This document shows, piece after piece, positions 17,123 through 24,790 of a stretch of DNA of 64,000 nucleotides. This DNA is from an uncultured Litoreibacter sp. Lineage in GTDB: Bacteria > Pseudomonadota > Alphaproteobacteria > Rhodobacterales > Rhodobacteraceae. Below the pieces are notes generated by a model. It worked only from the letters and a program-made list of their open reading frames with translations, had not been told where the DNA came from and ran no database searches. Positions within the stretch are counted from its first letter, which is position 1. Each line of letters begins with the position of its first letter. Both the position numbers and the translations under genes were made by a program. The stretch is taken from positions 1,178,001 through 1,242,000 of the forward strand of contig NZ_CANMXB010000001.1 of assembly GCF_947501785.1 (NCBI RefSeq). Reading direction: 5' to 3'.

Positions 17123-20100
17123 TTTGCTTCTCCCCGTCCTTGTCATAGAAGACCGGATCGCAGATTTTGGCCTGCACTTCGGTGCCGTCCACTTTGGGGA
17201 AGGTGATCACCTCGCCCATGCGGTCCGGCCCATTCAGCACCAGCCCCATGGCGATGCCCTTGTCGAGATTGGCCGAGTAATAGGTCGAGGTGACGCGGCC
17301 CTCAGTATTGCGTTGCCCGTTCTCGTTGGTGCCGTCGGCGACGGCATAGGCCCCGTCCGGCAGCACTGAGCCATCGACCGTTTCCAGCCCCACCAGCTTC
17401 CAGCGGTTCGGGTCGGTCATGTGGTCGCGCTGCTGCGCACGTTTGCCCAGGTAGTCGTCCTTCTTCTTGGACAAGGCCCAATGCAGACCAAGGTCTTGTG
17501 GGATGACGGTCCCGTCGGTCTCGTCCCCGATCATGATAAAACCCTTCTCGGCGCGCAAAATGTGAAGGCATTCAGTGCCGTAGGGGGTGACGTTGAACTC
17601 CTGCCCTGCTTCCATCAATGCGTCCCAGAAGGCCCGGCCTTGGCTCGCAGGCACGGCGATTTCGTAGCTCAATTCGCCGGAGAAAGAGATGCGGAAGGCA
17701 CGGGCGTCGAAACCGCCGATCTTGCCCTCTTTCCATTCCATAAAGCCCAGCGCCTCTTTGGACACATCCAAGCCGCCCAGCTTTTCCAGCACTTTCCGCG
17801 CATTTGGTCCGACCACGGCGATTTGGGCGTATTGTTCGGTGAGGTTGGCGGTGTAGACCTTCCAGTCCCACCATTCGGTTTGCAGCCATTCCTCCATATG
17901 GGCGTGGATCCGCGACGCCCCGCCGGTGGTGGTGTGGCAGAGCCACGTGTCGTCGTCGATACGTGCCGCCACGCCGTCATCGCTGAGGAACCCATTCTCC
18001 GAGCACATCAACCCGTAGCGGCATTTCCCGGGTTTCAGGTTGGACATCATGTTGGTGTACATCATGTCGAGGAATTTGCCTGCATCCGGCCCTTTGACGA
18101 TGATCTTGCCGAGGGTGGAGGCATCCAGCAGGCCGAGGCTGTCGCGCACGGCCTTAACCTCACGGTTGACCGCTTGTTCGACGCTCTCTTCAGGCTTGCG
18201 GTAGCAATAGGCGCGGCGCCAGTGGCCTACAGGTTCCCAATGCGCGCCGTTGTCCTCGCCCCATTGATGCAGCGGGGTTTTGTCGATGGGCTGGAAGATT
18301 TCGCGGCTGGCTTCGCCCGCAATCGCGCCCATGGAGATGGGGTGATATGGTGGACGGAACGTGGTGGTGCCGACCTTTGGAATTTCCGCATTCAGGCTGT
18401 CAGCAAGGATCGCCAATCCATTGATATTGCTGAGTTTCCCTTGATCGGTCGCCATGCCGAGCGTCGTGTAGCGTTTGGTATGCTCGACGCTTTCAAAGCC
18501 CTCCTGCGCGGCCAGTTGCACGTCAGAGACCTTCACATCGTTCTGGTAGTCCAGGAACATCTTGGAGCGCAGCTTGTAACTGGCCCCCTGCGGCATTTTC
18601 CAGACGGCGGCCATCGGGGTTTCCGGCTCCTCCGCCGCTTTCGGCGCTGCGGTCCGTTTGGGGGAGAAACCCAGATCGGTCAGCACCGTGTTGGTGCCTT
18701 TGACCGCATCCGTCAGGCATTCCGCCGTGTTCATAGCGCCGTTGGCGATGCCCACCACCGACACGAAGCCCTTGCCATCCGCGCCAGTGGGCGCTTTGGC
18801 GGGATCGGGGCGGAAATGCGCATGCGCGTCGTCCCAGATCAGCTTGCCGCCGCAATGGGACCACAGATGCACCACCGGCGACCAGCCGCCGGACATGGCG
18901 ACCGCGTCGCAGGCGATTTCCTCCAGCACCGCGCCCTCGCCCGCCTGCGCGCAGAGCGCCACGCCTTCGACGCGCTTGCCGCCTTTGACCTTGGCAATGG
19001 CCTTGCCGGTCGCAACCCGGATGCCTTCGGCTTTGGCCTTCTCCATCAACGCGCCGCCACCATGCGGGCGGGCATCGACGATGCACGGCACATCTAGGCC
19101 TGCATCCTTCAGGATCAGCGCCGTGCGGTAGGCGTCATCGTTGTTGGTCACGACCACGGTGCGGTCGCCTACGGAGGTGCCGTAGTTCACCACGTAGTCA
19201 CGCACGGAGCCTGCCAGCATCACGCCCGGCACGTCATTGCCTGCAAAGCTGAGCGGGCGCTCGATCGCGCCGGTTGCGGTGATGATATGTTTGGCGCGGA
19301 TGCGCCAGAGCCGGTGACGCGGCGCGGTTGAGGGGGCCACGTGGTCCGTCAGCCGCTCGTAGCCAAGCGCGTAGCCGTGGTCATAGACCCCCGCCCCCAT
19401 GCAGCGTTTGCACATCGTGACATTGTCCATGTTTTCAAGCGCATGCACGGTGTTCGTCACCCAGGCATCCGCCGGACGTCCTTCGATCTCGGCCCCATCT
19501 ACCGGCGCGCGGCCGCCCCAATGGGCGGATTGCTCCAGCAGCAGGACCTTGGCCCCGGCTTTGCCTGCGCGCTCCGCAGCCAAAAGGCCCGCGACACCGC
19601 CGCCGACGATCAGAACGTCGACGAAGGCATAGAAATGCTCATAGGTGTCCGCGTCGCGCTCTTTCGGGGCTTTGCCCAAGCCAGCGGCCTTGCGGATGAA
19701 CGGCTCGAACACGTGTTTCCACGCGGGGCGCGGGTGGATGAAGGTTTTGTAGTAGAAGCCTGCGGGCATGAAGCGCGATGCGTAGTTGTTGACCACGCCG
19801 ACGTCGTAATCCAGCGACGGCCAGTGGTTTTGCGACTGCGCGGTCAGGCCTGAAAAAATCTCCGTCGTGGTGGCGCGGGCGTTGGGCTCAAAATGGCCGT
19901 TTTCGCCGAGGTTCATCAGCGCGTTGGGCTCTTCCGGCCCCGCCGCCACGATGCCACGCGGGCGATGGTACTTGAAGGAGCGGCCCACCAGCATCTGGTC
20001 ATTGCTCAGAAGCGCGGAGGCCAGCGTGTCGCCTTTGAAGCCTTTCAGCTTGCGGCCATTGAATTCGAACGTGACGGAAGTGTTGCGGTCGAGGTGCCGA

Positions 20101-20126
20101 CCGCCAGACGCCAAACGTGTGCTCAT
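17115..20126 (-). CDS. soxA: Sarcosine oxidase alpha subunit
   Basis: This is a 1003-residue subunit. The N-terminal region has a 2Fe-2S-ferredoxin-like fold without the cysteine cluster (FEFNGRKLKGFKGDTLASALL). A Rossmann nucleotide site follows at VLIVGGGVAG near 171-180. The C-terminal 400 residues form a GcvT-like tetrahydrofolate domain (KFLDMMYTNMMSNLKPGKCRYG). The holoenzyme oxidises sarcosine to glycine and passes the methyl unit to tetrahydrofolate as 5,10-methylene-THF. The start overlaps the soxD stop as ATGA. Length agrees with characterised alpha subunits. Confidence 0.95.
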   Translation of the reverse strand: MSTRLASGGRHLDRNTSVTFEFNGRKLKGFKGDTLASALLSNDQMLVGRSFKYHRPRGIVAAGPEEPNALMNLGENGHFEPNARATTTEIFSGLTAQSQNHWPSLDYDVGVVNNYASRFMPAGFYYKTFIHPRPAWKHVFEPFIRKAAGLGKAPKERDADTYEHFYAFVDVLIVGGGVAGLLAAERAGKAGAKVLLLEQSAHWGGRAPVDGAEIEGRPADAWVTNTVHALENMDNVTMCKRCMGAGVYDHGYALGYERLTDHVAPSTAPRHRLWRIRAKHIITATGAIERPLSFAGNDVPGVMLAGSVRDYVVNYGTSVGDRTVVVTNNDDAYRTALILKDAGLDVPCIVDARPHGGGALMEKAKAEGIRVATGKAIAKVKGGKRVEGVALCAQAGEGAVLEEIACDAVAMSGGWSPVVHLWSHCGGKLIWDDAHAHFRPDPAKAPTGADGKGFVSVVGIANGAMNTAECLTDAVKGTNTVLTDLGFSPKRTAAPKAAEEPETPMAAVWKMPQGASYKLRSKMFLDYQNDVKVSDVQLAAQEGFESVEHTKRYTTLGMATDQGKLSNINGLAILADSLNAEIPKVGTTTFRPPYHPISMGAIAGEASREIFQPIDKTPLHQWGEDNGAHWEPVGHWRRAYCYRKPEESVEQAVNREVKAVRDSLGLLDASTLGKIIVKGPDAGKFLDMMYTNMMSNLKPGKCRYGLMCSENGFLSDDGVAARIDDDTWLCHTTTGGASRIHAHMEEWLQTEWWDWKVYTANLTEQYAQIAVVGPNARKVLEKLGGLDVSKEALGFMEWKEGKIGGFDARAFRISFSGELSYEIAVPASQGRAFWDALMEAGQEFNVTPYGTECLHILRAEKGFIMIGDETDGTVIPQDLGLHWALSKKKDDYLGKRAQQRDHMTDPNRWKLVGLETVDGSVLPDGAYAVADGTNENGQRNTEGRVTSTYYSANLDKGIAMGLVLNGPDRMGEVITFPKVDGTEVQAKICDPVFYDKDGEKQNV

Positions 20127-20467
20127 GAGAACATCCCCCCGCCCCATTGTGCCAGGGACCAGCCGGGTCGTTTGCCGGAGATGCGGTCGCATATCTCTTT
20201 GGGCGGCGCCAGGGTTTGCGCGCTATACGTGCCAAAGACCTCCAAAGTGGTGGTGCAGCGGGCGGCGTGGAACCACTTGCCGCAGCCATTGGCGTGCCGC
20301 CAGCGTTCGAAATGCACCCCGCGCGGGTTTTCCCGCATGAACATGTATTCCTCGAAATCATCATCCGTAGAACCCACGGTTTCGCGCTTGATATGCGCCT
20401 GCCCGCCTGCGGCCAGCTCGGTTTCGTCGGCGTCCACACCGCAATAAGGACAGTTGAGGATCAGCAT
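20123..20467 (-). CDS. soxD: Sarcosine oxidase delta subunit
   Basis: This 114-residue subunit starts MLILNCPYCGVDADETE. The paired cysteines and the later HANGCGKWFHAARC supply the zinc ligands typical of SoxD. A FEEYMFMRENPRG segment is also characteristic. The ATG has AAGGTG upstream. A terminator-like hairpin lies just before this gene, separating it from soxB and the two unknown genes. Confidence 0.95.
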   Translation of the reverse strand: MLILNCPYCGVDADETELAAGGQAHIKRETVGSTDDDFEEYMFMRENPRGVHFERWRHANGCGKWFHAARCTTTLEVFGTYSAQTLAPPKEICDRISGKRPGWSLAQWGGGMFS

Positions 20468-20488
20468 GGCAGCACCTTTTGGACATGC

Positions 20489-20517
20489 AAAAAGGCAGCC
20501 GCTGAAAAGCGACTGCC
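20489..20517 (-). terminator. Intrinsic terminator/attenuator hairpin inside the sox operon
   Basis: On the minus strand GGCAGTCGCT pairs with AGCGGCTGCC through ten positions including one U-G, around a TTTC loop, and is followed by TTTTT. It sits after the 75-residue protein gene and 22 bases before the soxD start. It may be partly read through. Confidence 0.65.
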
Positions 20518-20551
20518 AGTAAAATCGAGGGAAGTAGTTCTAGAGGTGGCG

Positions 20552-20779
20552 TCAGTCGGTTGCTGGCGCCAAAGCGTTAGGGTCGACCGCTGGGGTCGCG
20601 CCTTCGGCTGCGGGTGCAGCGCCTTCAAGTGCAGCCGGGTCGGTAAGACCTGCTGGCAGGTTCGGGGCATCGCCCGCGCCCATGAAGGCAAGTGCAAGGA
20701 TAAAGAGGCCAATGAGTACTGCGGCAACAACCAGAGCCTTGCCGCCAAGGCCTTCGTCATTCGTGGTGTAGTCAGACAT
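20552..20779 (-). CDS. Small single-span membrane protein in the sox operon
   Basis: From the ATG at 20779, preceded by GGAGGAA, the product has 75 residues. A short polar N-terminus (MSDYTTNDEGLGG) is followed by one membrane helix (ALVVAAVLIGLFILALAF), then a low-complexity tail rich in Ala and Pro. No family was recognised. It lies between the 287-residue unknown gene and soxD, in the same orientation. The strong ribosome-binding site and a terminator-like hairpin after it suggest it is really expressed, possibly as a membrane anchor or stress-type small protein. Confidence 0.65.
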   Translation of the reverse strand: MSDYTTNDEGLGGKALVVAAVLIGLFILALAFMGAGDAPNLPAGLTDPAALEGAAPAAEGATPAVDPNALAPATD

Positions 20780-20851
20780 GGGTGTTCCTCCATTTGTGTG
20801 AGGATACATTCGCCAGTCACGGCACGCGTCTCAACGGCTGCGGCGCTGCAC

Positions 20852-20906
20852 CGGGGTTTTGAGCCTGTTTCGGCCAAATCGCGGCCACGCCAGAGGCAAA
20901 ACCCCG
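20852..20906. repeat. Inverted repeat between two unknown sox-operon genes
   Basis: CGGGGTTTTG at 20852-20861 is repeated inverted as CAAAACCCCG at 20897-20906, with a 35-base loop. It fills the 159-base gap between the 287-residue gene and the small membrane protein gene. It could form an RNA stem or bind a protein. Confidence 0.6.
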
Positions 20907-20938
20907 CGCATACCCGCGCAATCCCAGAAATGTGCGGG

Positions 20939-21802
20939 TTATTGCGCATCGCCAAGCTCCATTTGGCCATGTTCGATCACCACCTGAGCCGCCAGCATCA
21001 CTTTGAAATGCAGATCGCTCGCCCGCGCCTCTTGTGCGTCGGTCAGCTTTACGTAGCCGTCTTCGTCTTTCTGCTCAGCCGGCCAGCCCAAGATGCGGTG
21101 AATATCGAGCTGATAATATGACATGTCGCCATAGGGCCGTTTGGGGTCAACCGTTGGCCCCGCAAATTCACCCTTGTAGAGCACGTCGCCCATATCGTCT
21201 TCGTCGGGCCATGCCCATTGCAGGTTGCGCACCAGCGCAATGAGATCTTCGGTCAGAACGACCGAGCCATCCGGGTTCAGACCAAACCACCCGGCGCGTT
21301 CGTCGTCATGGCCCGCCGCCTCCGCGATATCGACTTCGCGGATGTTGGCCACCTTGTAGGAACCGGGCGCTATCTGCGCCTGCCCGCAGAACTGCTGATA
21401 CGCGGACACCATGGAGATCAGAAATTCCGCCTTTTCCATGTCGGTGGCGTCCTCGCCCAAAATCTCCGCCAGATGCTGAGGCGTACGCCCCCCGGTATAT
21501 GGCTCTGCCAGATCAAGCTGGGGCGCCCCAACTTCCATGGTATTCCAGCCAAGCCGCGCCTTACGGATCAGCATCAGCTGGCCTTGCGTCAGTCGAGCAG
21601 CGTCGGGATACAGCGCGTCAAAATCCGGGTCCAGCAGCGCGTTGATCGCCGCGTCATCCAGCGCGGGCGCCGAGCCGTAGCCCAGCCCCAGATCGCCCAT
21701 GGTCTGCTGCGTGGCGTGAAGGATATCCGCATTTGTCCCGTCACTCGCCCTCAGCGACCACAGGTTGCGGAACACCTTCCAGATGTCGCCCAGCTTCGAC
21801 AT
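20939..21802 (-). CDS. Unknown 287-residue protein encoded in the sox operon
   Basis: The product is a soluble, acidic, mostly helical protein without signal peptide or membrane segments. Its ATG comes one base after the soxB stop, so translation is coupled to soxB. Visible features are a short N-terminal helix (LGDIWKVFRNLWSLRA), a middle segment rich in Asp and Glu, and a C-terminal helix ending HGQMELGDAQ. No family was recognised, and it is not one of the four known sarcosine oxidase subunits. An accessory role in sarcosine or C1 metabolism is inferred only from position. Confidence 0.7.
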   Translation of the reverse strand: MSKLGDIWKVFRNLWSLRASDGTNADILHATQQTMGDLGLGYGSAPALDDAAINALLDPDFDALYPDAARLTQGQLMLIRKARLGWNTMEVGAPQLDLAEPYTGGRTPQHLAEILGEDATDMEKAEFLISMVSAYQQFCGQAQIAPGSYKVANIREVDIAEAAGHDDERAGWFGLNPDGSVVLTEDLIALVRNLQWAWPDEDDMGDVLYKGEFAGPTVDPKRPYGDMSYYQLDIHRILGWPAEQKDEDGYVKLTDAQEARASDLHFKVMLAAQVVIEHGQMELGDAQ

Positions 21803-21803
21803 G

Positions 21804-23048
21804 TCAGTGCGCCACCCCGGCGGCGACGCTTTCGTCGATGAAGCGGCCCTCTTTGAAGCGGTCCATGCCGAATTCAGCCGTGAGCGGCGAATAGCCCTTG
21901 GCCATCAGCTCCGCAAAGCCCCAGCCCGAGCCCGGGATCGCCTTGAACCCGCCAGTGCCCCAGCCGCAATTGATGAAACAGCCTTCCAACGGGGTTTTCG
22001 ACAGGATGGGTGATCGGTCGCCGGTGACGTCCACGATGCCGCCCCATTGGCGCAGCATCTTGAGGCGCGACAACATCGGGAAAGTCTCAATCAGGGCGCG
22101 TACGGTTTCCTCGATATGGTGGAAGGACCCGCGCTGGGTGTAGTTGTTGTAGCTGTCGGTGCCGCCGCCGATAACCATCTCGCCCTTGTCGGACTGGCTG
22201 AGATACCCGTGCACGGTGTTGGCCATCACCACGATGTCCATGCAAGGCTTGATCGGCTCGGAGACCAGCGCCTGCAGCGCCACGGATTCGAGCGGCAGCC
22301 GGAAGCCCGCCATCTCCGCCACATGGCCGGAATTGCCGGCCACGACGATGCCCAGCTTGTCACAGCCGATGTCACCACGCGACGTGGTCACGCCCGTTAC
22401 CTTGCCACCCTCAGAGGTCACCCCCGTAACCTCGCATTTCTGCAAAATGTCCATGCCCATATCAGAACACGCCCGCGCATAGCCCCAAGCGACCGCGTCA
22501 TGGCGCGCCGTCCCACCGCGTGCCTGCCAGAGGCCGCCCAGAACGGGGTACCTAGGGCCGTTGATGTTCATGATCGGGCACAGCTCCTTGACACGGGCAG
22601 GCTCAATCCACTCGGTTTTGACGCCCTGCAACGCATTGGCATGCGCCGTGCGCTGATAGCCGCGCACCTCGTGATGGGTCTGGGCCAGCATGATCACGCC
22701 GCGGGGGCTAAACATCACGTTATAGTTGAGGTCCTGCGACATGGTCTCATAAAGGCTGAGCGCTTTTTCGTAAATCGCCGCCGACGGGTCTTGGAGGTAG
22801 TTCGACCGGATGATCGTGGTGTTGCGGCCCGTGTTGCCACCCCCTAGCCAACCCTTTTCGATCACCGCCACATTGGTGATGCCGAAATTCTTACCAAGGT
22901 AATAGGCCGAGGCCAGCCCGTGCCCGCCTGCCCCGATGATGATCGCGTCGTATTTCTTCTTGGGCTCAGGCGAGGCCCAGGCGCGTTCCCACCCCTGGTG
23001 GTATCGGGCGGCTTCGCGGGCGATTGCAAAGGCGGAATAACGTTTCAT
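21804..23048 (-). CDS. soxB: Sarcosine oxidase beta subunit
   Basis: This flavoprotein has 414 residues when started at MKRYSAF, which matches the family length and usual N-terminus. The dinucleotide-binding motif IIGAGGHGLASA is near residues 37-48, followed by EKGWLGGGNTGRNTTIIRSNY. The GNTGRN region includes the segment around the covalent FMN histidine in heterotetrameric sarcosine oxidases. It carries the catalytic flavins for sarcosine oxidation with soxA, soxD and soxG. An upstream ATG at 23081 is possible but extends beyond the usual start. It is divergent from ruvX across a region with repeated TTGCGACA motifs. Confidence 0.95.
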   Translation of the reverse strand: MKRYSAFAIAREAARYHQGWERAWASPEPKKKYDAIIIGAGGHGLASAYYLGKNFGITNVAVIEKGWLGGGNTGRNTTIIRSNYLQDPSAAIYEKALSLYETMSQDLNYNVMFSPRGVIMLAQTHHEVRGYQRTAHANALQGVKTEWIEPARVKELCPIMNINGPRYPVLGGLWQARGGTARHDAVAWGYARACSDMGMDILQKCEVTGVTSEGGKVTGVTTSRGDIGCDKLGIVVAGNSGHVAEMAGFRLPLESVALQALVSEPIKPCMDIVVMANTVHGYLSQSDKGEMVIGGGTDSYNNYTQRGSFHHIEETVRALIETFPMLSRLKMLRQWGGIVDVTGDRSPILSKTPLEGCFINCGWGTGGFKAIPGSGWGFAELMAKGYSPLTAEFGMDRFKEGRFIDESVAAGVAH

Positions 23049-23082
23049 ATGGGCAGGTCCAAACGCGTAGAATTCTGACATG

Positions 23083-23145
23083 TTTTGCGACAGCGCATGG
23101 CCCCGCGTCGCAACTTGCGCGACACTACATGCAGGCCTTGCGACA
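23083..23145. promoter_or_regulatory. Repeated TTGCGACA elements upstream of soxB
   Basis: TTGCGACA occurs at 23085-23092 and 23138-23145. The inverse GTCGCAA is at 23107-23113, next to a near-copy TTGCGCGACA at 23115-23124. Read in the soxB direction they are TGTCGCAA. They lie 37 to 97 bases upstream of the soxB start. They look like half-sites for an activator, possibly an AraC-type regulator of methylamine or betaine catabolism, which is inference. Confidence 0.5.
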
Positions 23146-23222
23146 TGCCAGCTTGCCCCGAGCGGTTTTATGTCCCGCCGGGCAGTGGACTTTGCCAGCG
23201 TGGCATGAATATTTGGAACCAA

Positions 23223-23720
23223 ATGGAGACAGGGCGTTTGGGCGAAATTTTCAACGACATTGCTGAGTTTGCAGACGCCGTGGGGACCATTACTCCCCTC
23301 GCGGGGCTTGATCTTGGGACCAAAACCGTCGGCGTGGCGGTGTCGGACGTGATGCAATCTGTTTCCACCCCGCTGGAAACCGTGCGCCGGACCAAATTCA
23401 CCAAAGATGCTGAGGCTTTGCTGGTGATCGCGGCGAAACGGTCGCTGGGCGGGTTCATCCTTGGGCTGCCGTTGAATATGGACGGCTCGGACGGGCCGCG
23501 CGTGCAATCAACGCGGGCATTTGCGCGCAACCTGTCGCGGCTGACCGACCTGCCGATCACGTTCTGGGATGAACGCCTGTCCACCGTCGCCGCCGAACGC
23601 GCGCTATTGGAGGCAGATACGTCACGAAAACGTCGCTCAGAGGTGATTGACCACGTCGCCGCTGGGTATATCTTGCAAGGCGCGTTGGACCGCATAAGAC
23701 ATATAAGGCAGAGCAGCTGA
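23223..23720 (+). CDS. ruvX: RuvX/YqgF-family RNase H-fold nuclease
   Basis: The core GLDLGTKTVGVAVSD near residue 25 carries the first catalytic aspartate of the YqgF fold. Next come ILGLPLNMDGSDGPR and FWDERLSTVAAERAL with the catalytic glutamate, then a C-terminal DHVAAGYILQGALD with the last aspartate. The family is the essential Holliday-junction resolvase-like or pre-16S rRNA nuclease. The start is uncertain: an ATG at 23223 gives 165 residues, and a TTG at 23238 behind GGAG gives 160, close to relatives. Longer forms read into the sox regulatory region. The stop overlaps the DUF1289 start as TGATG. Confidence 0.88.
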   Translation: METGRLGEIFNDIAEFADAVGTITPLAGLDLGTKTVGVAVSDVMQSVSTPLETVRRTKFTKDAEALLVIAAKRSLGGFILGLPLNMDGSDGPRVQSTRAFARNLSRLTDLPITFWDERLSTVAAERALLEADTSRKRRSEVIDHVAAGYILQGALDRIRHIRQSS

Positions 23721-23971
23721 TGGACGACATATGGAGCCGCGACGAGGTGCAAAGCCCTTGCGTGAAAATTTGCGTCGTGCATCCCACCGAGCGCATTTGC
23801 ACCGGTTGCCTGCGCTCGATCGATGAGATCGCCGCCTGGTCGCGGATGAGCAATGAAGCCCGCGCGGCCTTGATCGACGAATTGCCATCCCGCGAGGGGC
23901 TGTTGAAGAAACGCCGCGGCGGGCGCGCTGCCAGATTGAAGGCCAAACCGCCCGTGCTGGGTGCCAAATAA
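23720..23971 (+). CDS. DUF1289 protein
   Basis: This 83-residue protein has the DUF1289 cysteine pattern SPCVKICVV...RICTGCLRSIDEIAAW, typical of a small zinc or iron-sulfur binding module, then a basic tail. The family has no known function. It is translationally coupled to ruvX by a TGATG overlap. Confidence 0.85.
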   Translation: MDDIWSRDEVQSPCVKICVVHPTERICTGCLRSIDEIAAWSRMSNEARAALIDELPSREGLLKKRRGGRAARLKAKPPVLGAK

Positions 23972-23977
23972 AGCATA

Positions 23978-24003
23978 GCGGGCGTCGTCAGACGCGCCTT
24001 TAG
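23978..24003 (+). terminator. Possible terminator after DUF1289
   Basis: GGGCGTC pairs with GACGCGCC, with one bulged base, around a GTCA loop and is followed by a short TTT. The structure is weak and lies between convergent genes. Confidence 0.35.
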
Positions 24004-24004
24004 G

Positions 24005-24790
24005 TCACGCCAACCACCGGGATATGTCGGAAAGTTCGGGGCGAAAATAAGCAATCATGCGCCCTTCGGGGGGCGCATCTGCGCCATCAACCCATTGCGC
24101 CACCCCGTGCAGCGCCAGCCGGTGGATCAGATAGGCCTCCCCCGGCTGCGCGTGCACCACAACGCGCGGGCAGTCCGCGAAACACTGACGGCGCGCCGCC
24201 TGATAGATGTCAGTCAGGTCCACCTGCCCCCACTCCCGAGGCGCCACATCTGCCAATACTTTGCAGAATGCCGCTTGCATGATCTTATGGCTGCCCTCCC
24301 AGACCACCATAGGGCTGGCCCCTTTCGAGGTTTCGGTCAGCGGAATGCCCAGGACGAAGCCATGCGGCTCGTGCAGATGGCGACGCCGGTCTGGCCCAAT
24401 GGGCAGCAGCCCATCCACATGCGCAGCGTCCCGGTCGCGACGGAACGCGAAGGCGGCCGCGCTTTCCCCCTCCATCGGCAGCGGGTAGCGCGGATAGATC
24501 ACCGAAACCTGCGCGCGGTCCCAATTTTGCGCGCCATGTAGCGCCGTGACCACGTCCACAGCGCGCCCGCAAAGCTGAGGCCCGTCCTCCACTCCGCCCT
24601 GCGCGTCGTTGGGCAAAACGTTGACACCCGCGAACCATGTGCCGCCGCACCGTAACCAGTCCTCGATGTTTCGCGGGTCGCGGGTCAGCGCGGCGGCAAT
24701 GGGATGCACCGCGTGCACCCATTGGGACAACAGTGGGTCATGGTCGAACCGGCACCAGCCTTTAGTGGCCAACGCCGCCTCTGGGGTCAT
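24005..24790 (-). CDS. Fe(II)/2-oxoglutarate-type dioxygenase family protein
   Basis: This 261-residue protein has a plausible metal triad, H and D in AAHVDGLL near residue 135 and H in HRLALHGVAQ near residue 223, followed by an arginine in RMIAYFRPE that would bind 2-oxoglutarate. This matches the double-stranded beta-helix dioxygenases, though overall similarity to a named family was not recognised. Its ATG overlaps the dusA stop as ATGA, so the two are co-translated. A substrate on tRNA or in intermediary metabolism cannot be chosen from sequence. Confidence 0.7.
   Translation of the reverse strand: MTPEAALATKGWCRFDHDPLLSQWVHAVHPIAAALTRDPRNIEDWLRCGGTWFAGVNVLPNDAQGGVEDGPQLCGRAVDVVTALHGAQNWDRAQVSVIYPRYPLPMEGESAAAFAFRRDRDAAHVDGLLPIGPDRRRHLHEPHGFVLGIPLTETSKGASPMVVWEGSHKIMQAAFCKVLADVAPREWGQVDLTDIYQAARRQCFADCPRVVVHAQPGEAYLIHRLALHGVAQWVDGADAPPEGRMIAYFRPELSDISRWLA

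Noticed and set aside
17421-19097. Plus-strand frame of 558 codons opposite soxA
   Set aside because: The soxA protein is clearly real and fills the other strand; the opposite translation has no recognisable fold.
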